Source: Lineus longissimus
Taxonomy: Eukaryota; Nemertea; Pilidiophora; Heteronemertea; Lineidae
DNA: 64,000 bases
Direction of reading: 5' to 3'
Assembly (NCBI RefSeq): GCF_910592395.1
Contig: NC_088310.1
Span: forward strand, 8,005,501-8,069,500
The translations under genes and the position numbers were made by a program. How positions within the stretch are numbered: the stretch's first letter is position 1; every line of letters begins with the position of its first letter. Of this stretch, positions 47,259 to 58,165 are shown one piece after another. The notes under the pieces were generated by a model. It did not search any database, was not told the DNA's origin, and was given only the letters and a program-made list of their open reading frames with translations.

Positions 47259-47544
47259 CAGTGGAACCTCCCTTAGTGGACACCTCTCTATTAAGGACAA
47301 CCTCTCTATCAAGGACAACCTCTCTATCAAGGACAACCTCTCTATCAAGGACAACCTCTCTATCAAGGACAACCTCTCTATCAAGGACAACCTCTCTATC
47401 AAGGACAACCTCACTATTAAGGACACTAGTTTTGGTCCCAAATTGGTTGTTTTCATTCAATTTGACCTCTCTAATCCGGACACCTCTCTATTAAGGACAC
47501 CACTCGTCAGTCCCGAGGGTGTCCTTAATAGAGAGGTTCTACTG
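47259..47544. mobile_element. Best-preserved pogo/Tigger-like MITE with internal 18-bp tandem array
   Basis: Flanked by TA (47257-47258 and 47545-47546), it starts CAGTGGAACCTCCCTTAGTG and ends TTAATAGAGAGGTTCTACTG. Between about 47296 and 47419 the unit AGGACAACCTCTCTATCA (18 bp) is repeated about seven times. The family core (GGACACTAGTTTTGGTCCCA) follows. Because 18 is a multiple of three, several frames stay open on both strands; these are artefacts and not a protein. Confidence 0.9.
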
Positions 47545-48077
47545 TATCTGATAATATCATCATATTCCCTGCGATGTTTAATAAGGGAGTATAGACCATG
47601 AGGTTCAGGATGCAGAAAGTCAATGGTCACCAAATCATTTCTTTGAGCAAGTGCCTGGGAATGAAATTATGCCATTTGATACCAGGGCATCCAACTTGTC
47701 CAAGTGGCTGAATCTGGTCAGTGGCTGAATCCGGTCAGTTGTAGAACACTACAGTTATACAGTCATGACAGTATTGAAAATGACTTTGATGATTACTTCT
47801 TATGATGACTACTTATATGATATGAATGAATGGCCTTACACTGACCTAGTTACATTGTCCAATTGTTTTCGAAAGACGCACACAAGCAAACTGGCAGCTT
47901 TAAAATTCAAAGTGACAGCTGCTGAGGTGAATGCATCCATGATGTTCTGAATGCCTGGCAGGCAGAACATATTATACGTTAGGATTTACATAGGCAATAC
48001 ATGTTGTGACTTGGCAGTATTTGACAAATGCTATACCAAATTAAATCATCTGGTACAGAATTGTTCATTTCCATCCA
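47545..48077. other. Non-coding stretch
   Basis: Nothing recognised. Confidence 0.35.
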
Positions 48078-48155
48078 TATTGACCTCTGTAATCTGGACA
48101 CCTCTGTATTGAGGACAGCATCTGTCATGTCATTATTGGAGAGGTTCTGCTGTGA
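48078..48155. repeat. Right-end fragment of the pogo/Tigger-like element
   Basis: TTGACCTCTGTAATCTGGAC, CACCTCTGTATTGAGGACAG and GGAGAGGTTCTGCTGTG match the right half of the family. The left half is absent. A C11 run lies just right (48181-48191). Confidence 0.7.
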
Positions 48156-48191
48156 TTCAAAATGATTCAATACATAATTGCCCCCCCCCCC

Positions 48192-49358
48192 AACTTAAAA
48201 TCATAATTTAGCATTAAATAATGAATTGCTCCATAAATATCATAGAGAGAGTAGTTCAGTTTTTGTTGAAAATACCCCTAACACACTTCCATAACTTCAA
48301 AGGAATTAGGAAGGGCTTAGGGATAAGGTGGTATGGACATTAACAGGAAATTTTGTAACCAAAGTATTTCTATCCCAACAAATGTGTAGGCCTATTTCTA
48401 TTTAATGAAAGGAATCAAACAACATAATCTCATAATCAGGTAAGGTTAATCCATTAATCCAATAACTAATTTATACAATTACAATAAATCCCAAATATGA
48501 GAGTAAGGGCCTACTTACAACTGTACCCGAGATTTCCCCATTCTATAAATCATTATTTCTTCTAGAATATACAATTTAATTCCAGGCAAAACCCATTTTC
48601 TAAGATAATCCTCTGAAGTTGTAGGCCTAGTTTGGAGTTAGAAGTCATAAACATTGTTCTTGCAAATTGCATACTTGCAAGTCCAGACCCATAATTGTTG
48701 ATAAAATATCAGTGACACCCAGGCCTGAAAATGATCACCAAAATGTCCAAGGCATCACATTATAAAAATACCTACAAATTACCAATTTAGGCCTGAACTG
48801 TGCTATCAAATGAAAAAAAACATGCCATTGCCATCAGAGGTTGGTATGGCGATGATTACACAACAACTGTCATGACAACCAGAATACAAATGTTTCAGCA
48901 ACATGAAATGAAATTGAAGAGCTGTTTCTTCCATCCAGGCCATTGTTGATGTCATATTCCTCACAAATAGTTATCAATAAATTATTTATGTCAAATAATA
49001 CTATACCATGTCAGACATCGTTAAAAACAATATGCTTTACAACACAAGCATTATACAATTATAAATTTAAATACCGCATAGACCCATAGTGATAGTCAGA
49101 GATACAATACAGTACACTACATGCATGCATGTATCCATCTTTCCAGCATCACTTTCAGTCTCTGTATCTTCCGCACAACCACAAAATACAAACCTATTTC
49201 TGGTCTCTGCAACATGAATGAATATCCACTATGTATAATTAACGACACTTTGATTTATCACTTACCAAACAATTGAAAAATGGGCCTAAAATATTGCTTC
49301 TATCTTTACATCCACGCGCCATGACCTGAATGGGGTTATCCATTAGTCGCGTATGTGC
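48192..49358. other. Intergenic stretch
   Basis: No supported gene. A minus-strand frame beginning at ATG 49342 (MDNPIQVMARGCKDRSN...) reaches a very good GTAAGT site at 49265 but in phase 0, so it does not fit the first-exon series. It could be the first exon of an unknown divergent transcript. Confidence 0.3.
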
Positions 49359-49366
49359 TATAAATA
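49359..49366 (+). promoter_or_regulatory. TATA box of the C-type-lectin-like gene
   Basis: TATAAATA in the context GCTATAAATAGC lies 404 bp before the start codon of the lectin-like gene. Transcription would begin near 49390. The intervening leader contains an AAAG|GTAGGC site (about 49533) and could hold a short intron. Confidence 0.5.
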
Positions 49367-49769
49367 GCAACCGAGGAAGGTGGCGACATGGCAGTGATAT
49401 ATTGAACCAAAATCTTCAGTGAAATTTATCTCCTTTGGTAACTCACTTCACTTTACCGCGATTCGACAGTGACTTTGTCCGTGATGATTATCACAAAACC
49501 AAGAAAAAGATAACAAAAAGTGCAACTTCAGAAAGGTAGGCATTTTAAACCTCATAATCCCTCTCCCAAGCACTCGCAAAAAGAATTCAGACTTCTTATG
49601 TTGAAATCATTCACAAATTATCCATTCATGATATGCAAAAATCAAGTAGATTCCTATGTATTAGGCTGTGTAAGGCACCTGTCTGCTTTAGTTCACTTCT
49701 GGTTATACCTTAGAAGGTTATACCAAGCATTGGTATAATTCCAATAAAGATTTCAACTTGAGTGTCTCA

Positions 49770-51405
49770 ATGGATATCATCCCGCGGACTTTTCTATTAT
49801 TTTTTATTTTCAACTCAGTGACATGTGAGTTATTGGGTAAGTTATAATAATTCTATACGTTTTTTTCTTCTGTAGATTAATGTAATTTTGAAATATCATC
49901 GCCAAGTATCGAAATAACGAAGCACATCACTTCATGAACTATCGAGAAATGGCATACATGTACATCCACTAGGAAGGGATCCGAACCCACGACATTCCGA
50001 TCTGAAATACGGCACTATACCCTCGAGCTACAGCGTTTTCTGTTCCTGCAAGCTATGGAATAACTGTAACAGGCTGATTCGCGTTGCAATGAGTTCATAG
50101 CGACTAGCGACTATGGAACGAAAAAATAACGTCCGCGAAAAAAGTGTCGTTTTTCCGCCCAGTGGAATCTCACCAACGCCTGCGAATCTTCATTCGGTTT
50201 TGACATCGCCTTCCTTCTTCAGTTTGGCAATACATGCCCAAATTCTGGCCGGCGAAGGACGCGGTGTACGGAAGGTGGACAGGTTACAATTACGCCCTCA
50301 GTTCTGAGGGCAAGGACTTCTTGAGCGCAAGAAGCCACTGTCGCAACCACAGCAGCCCGGAAATTAAGGTCGACATGCTCGGTGATGCGTCTGAGCCGCT
50401 GGTCAATCGTGTTCTCAGCGAAATAAGGTTAGTGACGAATAACACAGTTCTGATGAATCGGGCAATACGTTCCAGTATCCCCTGTCAAAGAACTCCGAGG
50501 CGCAAGAGACAATGTCACAACCACATTCAAGACGGCTTGGAAGCACCTGGAAATTGATGATTATTGTTGGTTAGCGAGAAAATGACCCAACAGATTTGGT
50601 TTACAGTATTGTCAGTAATGATTTTCATATTCATGCAAGATGGGGTTTCTGTCGTCCTGGGTGTGCAGTGGAAAAAAAGAAAACGTCGAAATTGCGTCAT
50701 TCTCATGTTTTGTTCGTCGATGCTCGACTGATATTCTTAGCAACCCAGAACAAACATTGTCCAAATTCTGGGGAACAAGTGTTGTTTACGGTAATTTTTC
50801 GTCAAATCCTCTGCCATGTTTTCCAGGGGAAATAGGGTGGAGCACAACAGGGTATGGAGACAACTAGGCGGTCTTTCCACTGGAAGCAATATGACCAAGT
50901 GCGCGGTCTATGATTTCACGATTGGACAGACGGCATTTGCATCCTGCAAGGAGCGCTTTCATTACGTCTGCTTCAAGAAAAAAGAGCTCGGTAGGTTTTC
51001 AATAAACAGTCAGCACATGTTACAAAACAACATTCGTTCTCCCACATCCTCGAACATGGGTTATTCACGCGCATCTCAACATGTCGTAAAGTACGAGTAG
51101 CGCAGGATGATTGACTGGAACTGCGCTTTGCAACATCATATTTTTTAAGCTCGCCGCTGGGGCAACCTCATACAGGCGGTGTAGTTTGGGCACTAGCCTA
51201 GCCAGTTGCAATAGCATACGGTTATATCGTCATTCCGATAGTTTCTTAAAGTGAAACCCCTTGCCTTTCAGATCAGAAGACCAACCCGAAATCGTATTGG
51301 TATTTGCTGTTACAGGATAGTTCAGCAGTTGGCGCCACAGTGAGTGTCCGTCTGCTTGGCATGTCCGCTCTCCTCTCGGCATCATTTCGATGGATTGGAT
51401 TCTAA
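49770..51405 (+). CDS. Secreted C-type-lectin-like (CTLD) protein, four exons
   Basis: Exons 49770-49836, 50223-50427, 50827-50990 and 51272-51405 join in matching phases (1, 2, 1) into 570 bases: 189 codons and a stop. Exon 1 is a signal peptide (MDIIPRTFLLFFIFNSVTC, then ELL) with a GTAAGTT site. Exon 2 reads WQYMPKFWPAKDAVYGRW...YNYALSSEGKDFLSARSHC, the usual CTLD opening with the first conserved Cys after an Ala/Arg helix. Exon 3 carries the other three canonical cysteines in GSNMTKC, FASC and FHYVC. Exon 4 codes a 44-residue tail with a weakly hydrophobic end (SAVGATVSVRLLGMSALL). The Ca2+/sugar motifs EPN, QPD and WND are absent, so glycan binding of the classical kind is unlikely. The usual middle segment around WIGL is missing. 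Either this is a shortened fold or an extra exon between 50428 and 50826 was missed. The tail exon is the least certain part. It may serve in immunity or adhesion, judging from the family only. Confidence 0.68.
49970..50036 (-). repeat. tRNA-like SINE head in lectin intron 1
   Basis: On the minus strand GCTGTAGCTCGAGGGTATAG (A-box context) is followed 40 bases later by the B box GGGTTCGGATCC. The flanks do not form an acceptor stem, so this is a SINE fragment, not a working tRNA gene. Confidence 0.6.
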
Positions 51406-52024
51406 TTAAATGATATCCCCAGGGGAAAAATGGTCCAATTTGAGTACGCTTCCTGGTATTGCAAGATGGCCAGACGGACACTACCACCGAGTCAGATTGG
51501 CATCGTATGCTACTTTCGGTCTGATAGAATTGCTGAACAAAATTTATTTTGCCTCTTCATATTCATACAAAAGCACTGTGCGTCACTCGAAATATTATTG
51601 ATATACAGAAGAGAAAAGATTCGCAATTAATTATTCTTAATCCCTCTTGTTTTACACCCAATAGTTGGAAAATGCTGACATATAAAAGTCCATTACACAG
51701 GGTTTCGACAGCGAAACCCACGACGGAAATTGGGAGAAAAAACTGACACCCAATCGGACTTGCATAGGTTACGTCATTGTGTTCCTATGACGTCACGCCG
51801 TCATGCAACTGGCAAAGCAACGCCACCCTGGTTACAGCGTCATTCACGGCCTTGCCATTGACTGGGCAAAATCTTATTTTTCGATTTCGTCCACTATACC
51901 GCAACAATCAATAACGTTTAGCAGCATTCCTTGGCGAAAGTAAAAGGTAAGATTATAGGGTACAGCTGATGAAGAAAATGGTAAGTTTTTAATCGGCAGT
52001 AACAATGACTGAGTCGGTGCAGTG
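51406..52024. other. 3' flank of the lectin gene
   Basis: No polyadenylation signal stands out immediately after the stop. A perfect CRE palindrome (TGACGTCAC) lies at 51788-51796. No supported exon. Confidence 0.35.
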
Positions 52025-54600
52025 ATGTCTGCGAGAGAAGACAGTGGAGTCCGACAGTGACAAGGACAATGACTGCGAGAGAGGACAGTGGACAACATTC
52101 GGACAGTGACAAGGACAAGGACTATGAGAGAGGACAGTGGACAGTCGGACAGTGACAAGGACGAGGACTATGAGAGAGGACAGTGGACAGTAGGACAGTG
52201 AGAAGGACAATGACTGTGAGAGAGGACAGTGAACAGTCCGACAAGGACAAGGACTATGAGACAGGATAGTGGACACTCGGACAAGGACAAGGATTGTTAG
52301 AGAGGACAGTCGACAGTCGGACAAGGACAAGGACAAGGACTATGAGAGAGGACAGTGGACAGTAGGACAGTGACAAGGACAAGTACTATGAGAGAGGACA
52401 GTGGAGAGTAGGACAGTGAGAAGGACAATGACTGTGAGAGAGGACAGTGAAGAGTCCGACAAGGACAAGGACTATGAGACAGGATAGTGGACACTCGGAC
52501 AAGGACAAGGGTTGTTAGAGAGGACAGTCGACAGTCGGACAAGGACAAGGACTATGAGAGAGGACCTGATAGTCGGACAGTGACAAGGACAAGGACTATG
52601 AGAGAGGACAGTGAACAGTCGGACAGTGACAAGGACAAGGACTGTGAGAGAGGACAGTGGACAGTAGGACAGTGACAAGGACAAGGACTTTGAGAGAGGA
52701 CAGTGGACAGTAGGACAGTGACAAGGACAAGGACTATGAGAGAGGACAGTGGAGAGTCGGACAGTGACAAGGACAAGGACTATGAGAGAGGACAGTGGAC
52801 AGCCGGACAGTGACAAAGACAAGGACTATGAGAGAGGACAGTGGACAGTAGGACAGTGACAAGGACAAGGACTATGAGAGAGTACAGTGAACAGTCGGAC
52901 AAGGACAAGGACTATGAGAGAGGATAGTGGACACTCGGACAAGGACAAGGATTGTTAGAGAGGACAGTGGATAGTCGGACAGTGACAAGGACAATGACTG
53001 CGAGAGAGGACAGTGGACAGTAGGACAGTGACAAGGACAAGGACTATGAGAGAGGACAGTGGACAGTCGGACAAGGACAAGGACTATGACAGAGGATGGT
53101 GGACACTCGGACAAGGACAATGATTGTTAGAGAGGACAGTGAACAGTTGGACAGTGACAAGGACAAGGATTGTTAGAGAGAGGACAGTGGACAGTCGGAC
53201 AAGGACAAGGACTATGACAGAGGATGGTGGACACTCGGACAAGGACAATGATTGTTAGAGAGGACAGTAAACAGTTGGAGAGTGACAAGGACAAGGATTG
53301 TTAGAGAGAAGACAGTGGACAGTCGGACAGTGACAAGGACAAGGACTATGAGAGAGGACAGTGGACAGTCGGACAAGGACAAGGACTATGAAAGAGGACA
53401 CTGGACACTCGGACAAGAACAAGGATTGTTAGAGAGGACAGTGAACAGTTGGACTGTGACAAGGACAAGGACTATGAGAGAGGACAGTGGACAGTCGAAC
53501 AGTGAAAAGGACAAGGACTATGAGAGAGGACAGTGGACAGTCGGACAGTGACAAGGACAAGGACTATGAGAGAGGACAGTGGACAGTCGGATAGTGACAA
53601 GGACAAGGACTATGAGAGAGGACAGTGGACAGTAGGACAGTGACAAGGACAAGGACTATGAGAGAGAACAGTGGACAGTAGGACAGTGAAAAGGACAATG
53701 ACTATGAGAGAGGACAGTGGAGAGTCGGACAGTGACAAGGACAAGGACTATGAGAGAGGACAGTGGACAACATTCGGACAGTGAGAAGGACAATGACTGT
53801 GAGAGAGGACAGTGGACAGTCGGACAAGGACTATGAGAGAGGATAGTGGACACTCGGACAAGGTCAAGGATTGTTAAAGAGGACAGTGGACAGTCGGACA
53901 GTGACAAGGACAATGACTGCGAGAGAGGACAGTGGACAGTCTGACAGTGACAAGGACAAGGACTATGAGAGAGGACAGTGGACAACATTCGGACAATGAG
54001 AAGGACAAGAAATACGTGAGAGGACAGTGGACAGTCGGACTGTGACAAGGACAAGGACTATGAGAGAGGACAGTGGAAAACATTGAGACAGTGAGAAGGA
54101 CAATGACTGTGAGAGAGGACAGTGAACAGTCGGACAAGGACAAGGACTATGAGAGAGGATAGTGGACACTCGGATAAGGACAAGGATTGTTAAAGAGGAC
54201 AGTGGACTGTAGGACAGTGACAAGGACAATGACTGCGAGAGAGGACAGTGGACAGTAGGACAGTGACAAGGATAAGGACTATGAGAGAGGACAGTGGAGA
54301 GTCGGACAGTGACAAGGACAAGGACTATGAGGGAGGACAGTGGACAGTCGGACAGTGAGAAGGACAATGACTGTGAAAGAGGACAGTGGACAGTCGGACA
54401 AGGACAAGGACAAAGAGGAGAGTGGACAAGGACAAGGACTATGAGAGAGGACAGTCGGACAGTGACAAGGACAATGACTGTGAGGGAGGACAGTGGACAG
54501 TTGGACAAGGACAAGGACATAGAGGACAGTGGACAAGGACAAGGACTATGAGAGAGGACAGTGGACACTCGGACATGGACAAGGATTGTTAGAGAGGAAG
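52025..54600. repeat. Large purine-rich minisatellite (46-bp and 40-bp units) with higher-order structure
   Basis: More than 55 tandem units based on GGACAGTGACAAGGACAAGG plus ACTATGAGAGAGGACAGTGG plus ACAGTC (46 bp). A shorter form of about 40 bp lacks the CAGTGA piece and often carries GGATAGTGGACACTCGG or GGATTGTTAGAGAGG. Unit types recur in the same order: a block at about 52190-52320 recurs at about 52410-52545, one at 53080-53210 recurs at 53210-53330, and one at 53765-53890 recurs at 54075-54210. The plus strand is nearly C-poor and rich in G and A. Long open frames on both strands (for example minus 53963-54691) come from the lack of stops in the unit. Because 46 and 40 are not multiples of three, they change frame from unit to unit and are not a gene. 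Confidence 0.95.
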
Positions 54601-55620
54601 ATCGGGGATTACTTGTATTGTGATAGAATGGGATTTCTGAGAATGAGAGTTGCCCTGACAGTGACAGTATAGTAGACTGTGATAGTAACAAGTTGACAGC
54701 GCATGGTGAGCAGTCACAGTGGACAGTGGAGCGGAAGATTGAAGATTACTTGGGGACGATGGACAGTGATGGATGGCAGATGGCCAGAACCTATAGACAG
54801 TGACATGAGAAGACAAGAGAAAAATGATCAGGAGAGGCAGTGAACAGTGAGAGTGGACAGTGAACAGTGACAAGGGCAGTGACAGTGAGAGTGGACAGTG
54901 AGGGTGTGAATGACAGTGACAGTGAATAGTGGACAGTGGACAGTGAACAGCGACAGTCACAAGGACAAGGGCAGTGAAAGTGGACAGCGACAGTGAGAGT
55001 GAGAGTGACAATGACAAAGACCAGGACAGTGACAATGAGAAGGAGAAGGACAGTTGACTGTGACAAGGATAGAGACAGTGACAGTGGACACTGACAGTAA
55101 CAAGGACAGTAAACAGGTGTGGAAGAATGAGGAGAAATGGAGATACGGGGAAATGGAGACACTGATTGGGTAGACAGGTGACAGTGGATAGAGAAAAGTT
55201 GTGTCCGTGGACAAGGACAAATACGAGGACAAGTTCAGTGACGGCGACAGTGGAAAGGGATTAGGAGTGGAAGATTGAGGAGTACCTACGGTGAAATGTG
55301 GTAAGAGGGTTGGGAAATGGAGGAGAGGAGAGGTCTAGTAAGGATTACTTGGGTAAAATGGGGTTGGGGTGGGTAAATAGGGAACAGGAGAAGAAGATTG
55401 AGAAGATGAGAGGAGATGGGATGTAAGAGGCCGGTGTAACGGTGTAATGGGGATTGGGGGAGGAGGTGGGGGCAATACACAAATTCGGGTAAAAAGGAAG
55501 ACAGATACTGGCGACATTTGGGATGTGGTAGATTGGGGAGGGGGAGTTTAGAAGCCCTCGGGTGGTGGAGGGAGAAGAGGGCAGCACGGGCAGGCAGTTG
55601 GCGCGGCATTCTAGATTTGT
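54601..55620. repeat. Degenerate purine-rich border of the minisatellite
   Basis: First half: irregular GACAGTGA/ACAGTGG repeats (54700-55260). Second half: G/A-rich sequence with GGGGTTGGGG, GGAGGAGGTGGGGGC and similar runs (55300-55600). The plus strand remains strongly purine-biased. No coding signal, and minus-strand frames are low-complexity Ser/Leu/Pro. Confidence 0.8.
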
Positions 55621-57940
55621 CGCAGAACTCTCAAAGAAAGAGAGGAATTCAATCAGTGCTTACATGACTTGGGGATTGGCAGAGGCAAAACTTAGGAATG
55701 TTTGAGGAAAAGAAGAAGGCGAATGGCGGTGGATAAAACAGATGATGGAGGGAGAGCATCACTATTGGTTGATGGTGGTAATGCTATTAGTAAGAGGCTA
55801 GTGAGGAAAAGATGGCCCGATCGATCGAAACTTGAGAAAATTGAGACAGGAGCCAAATGGAGCAGGCCTAAGGGAAGAAAGGAGTCGTGAAATATCCTGT
55901 AAACTTCCTATAGAAAATGATATGAGGCCACTTGGGTCCATTTGTTGAGCTAGGCTTCTGATACCGAAAGTCAATAAAGCAATCAAATGCCCGGCTGAAG
56001 AATGAGACCTCATAATTCTCAAAGGCAACAGGTTTCATTCATTTAGCAAGGTTTTGATGTTGGAGGTAAATAAAGAAAATCAGAACCTTGCTGATAACAG
56101 GATGAAACTTTTGTTCAGGTTATCCCCATGACCATCATATCATCGCATAATTTACGAAGCTCTGCAAAGTGATGATTTCATGACTCCCTTCTTCCTTCCG
56201 TCCATCCCGGAGTAGGCTATATCCTGCACTCCGGACGTACTGGGTCGGTATTGTAACTCCCCAGGAAAAAGAAAAAGGATGACAAAATCGAGCTGTCTCG
56301 AGAGACTGTACCGGAGAGGTTTCAGCCAGTTTGCTGGAGATGTCAATGCAGATACAGAGAAAAGTTCCCAGCTGATAGTTCCTGGCATTTTGCAGGAGAA
56401 AAATCATAATGAAGTTTATTATTAGGCTTGCTTTTGACATTGACGGCTAATAAATAAATCAAAAGACAAGCTGATGATCAATTTCGTTATAGACATGCTT
56501 GCGGTTGGTTAAAGAAGTTTGCTTATTCTGCTAAGGTCTTGGTGTGGGAGGTTAATAAAAATTGCCATAGGCCTAAAGTAGAACAAAGCAACCTTCTGTC
56601 GCCTCGCACAGAAATTCCTAACATTAGGTTTTGAAAAGAGTCTTTCTCCTTGGATGAGATAAACAGCAATGTGTTGTCGAAGACTTGCATCGGATTTGAT
56701 TCATTCTGGAGATGAGCAGATGAGCAGACGATCAGACATCGGTGATTACCTCTGCATGGAGCTCTTTCCGCGATTCTAGATGGGATGGCATCGAAGGTCT
56801 GGCCAGGTGAAATGAAAATACTCACTGGCAGACATTCAAAAAGTGTTTTTTTCATGCTGAATAAATATTTTGAACCCAAGAGCCGGTCTTTCATAGCAGT
56901 TGCTGTTTGCAACCTGCTCAAGCTGGTGGAGTTTTCTGTGTACATAGGTTGAGTGACAAGAAAACAGATGCATGGACATGCTGACATGATGTTCAAGGTA
57001 TAAGGAAATTATGTCCCAAGATTAAAATGCCCTTGGAACAAAATATCAACGACCCGCACAACTTTCCAATGGATTATCAAGCTATCAACAGCAATGGACA
57101 AAAACCATAGATAGAGAAACATCCGAAGGACAGCAATTCCTGTTACACTGGGGCATGTCAGTATTTCCACGCGCCTGTGATGGATGGGAACTAACTCCTC
57201 GCCCAGTCCTACGGGATGAAAAGAGGGCAGCCGCAGGGCCTCAGGGGGCAGTTCCCTGGGTGCGCTCAAGGTTGATGGGAGAGGGTGGGGCATGTGGGGC
57301 GATATAGGTAAACGGGAAATTAAGCAAATTTTTGGCCCAGCGCAGTAGACTTTAAGATTCTGATCAACCAGGCTAGCATGGTATGACTAGACGGTAGCGA
57401 AATTGTCCCTGGCGTGGTTGTGACGGTACATGTATTTCCTCCGAGATCTGTCTGAGTAAGTGTGTCTCGTTGTGGGCAAGTTGCTCCTCCAGTGGTGGTA
57501 ATCTATTAAAGTTATGAAAACGCAGCGACGCTGCCGGTGCTGGCGTTCACCTGACGAAGCAAACTCGAGACTACACTCTCATTGCAGTTCGCACAACGAG
57601 ATGCAGTATATGTTTAGTAGGTAGTTTTGAAGTATGGTAGGTAGGCATAGCTATTCCAGAGGCTGTAGGCCCTATAGTGAAGATGGCGCATATACTTCGA
57701 CTTCATTTCAGCAGGCAATGGTTCTTCTGCATGGAGACTTGGCTACTCGAGGGGTAACTCAGGGTTTGGCGTGAAAGTAAGCGCACATCTCTAAAAAATT
57801 ATTAGCTCAAATTGATCTAATAGCAATCTGATTGATTGCCTGTTGTTTAAGCAAGGGTAGAATCCAGTGGAAATATCACAAATTTCCACACAAAGCTTTT
57901 TATCAAATAAAAAAAATAATCTTTGTAAAAACGTCAATGC
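55621..57940. other. Intergenic stretch between the minisatellite and ADF/cofilin
   Basis: Minus-strand frames at 56135-57293 (up to 157 codons) have no recognisable domain. An AAGATGGCGC motif with an ATG lies at about 57680, but its frame closes after 24 codons. No supported gene. Confidence 0.35.
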
Positions 57941-58165
57941 CACGTGCGCGTGGTGGATGCGTCAGCGCAGCGCGGGAAAGTGCCTAATAGGGCGCAGTGA
58001 AACAAAAGCGTTGATTGGCTTCAATTAGAGAGTCTGGCCTATCACTATTCGCGTTGCATCCAGCCTCTTTCTTCATAGTCTTCCGGTTGATGAAACTTTT
58101 TCCACTTTCGCAGACCGATTTGGCCTGAATTTCTCAAGAAATAAGTATCTTACAAGCAATTTGAG
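57941..58165 (+). promoter_or_regulatory. Promoter and 5' leader of ADF/cofilin
   Basis: CpG-containing block with an E-box CACGTG (57941-57946), GCGCGGGAAA (E2F-like, about 57971), an inverted CCAAT box ATTGG (58014-58018) and an ETS site CTTCCGG (58080-58086). There is no TATA. This is the composition of a housekeeping promoter, matching the broad expression expected of an actin-depolymerising factor. Confidence 0.55.

Noticed and set aside
47103-47601. Overlapping open frames on both strands with SLIERL / LSIKDN repeats
   Set aside because: They are readings of the 18-bp tandem array inside a MITE.
49265-49342. Minus-strand exon MDNPIQVMARG... with an excellent GTAAGT site
   Set aside because: Phase 0, so it cannot join the same shared exon; no other evidence for a divergent gene.
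49970-50036. Possible tRNA gene in lectin intron 1
   Set aside because: A and B boxes exist but no acceptor stem; SINE fragment.
50640-50790. Extra lectin exon (KKENVEIASF...FWGTSVVYG)
   Set aside because: Its end phase (1) does not match the next exon (needs 2), and reading on in that frame meets a stop.
53656-54691. Long minus-strand frames (up to 242 codons) in the minisatellite
   Set aside because: Produced by a stop-free tandem unit of 46/40 bp, not a multiple of three, with no domain and no splice context.
56523-56996. 157-codon minus-strand frame
   Set aside because: No domain or promoter; composition like surrounding non-coding DNA.
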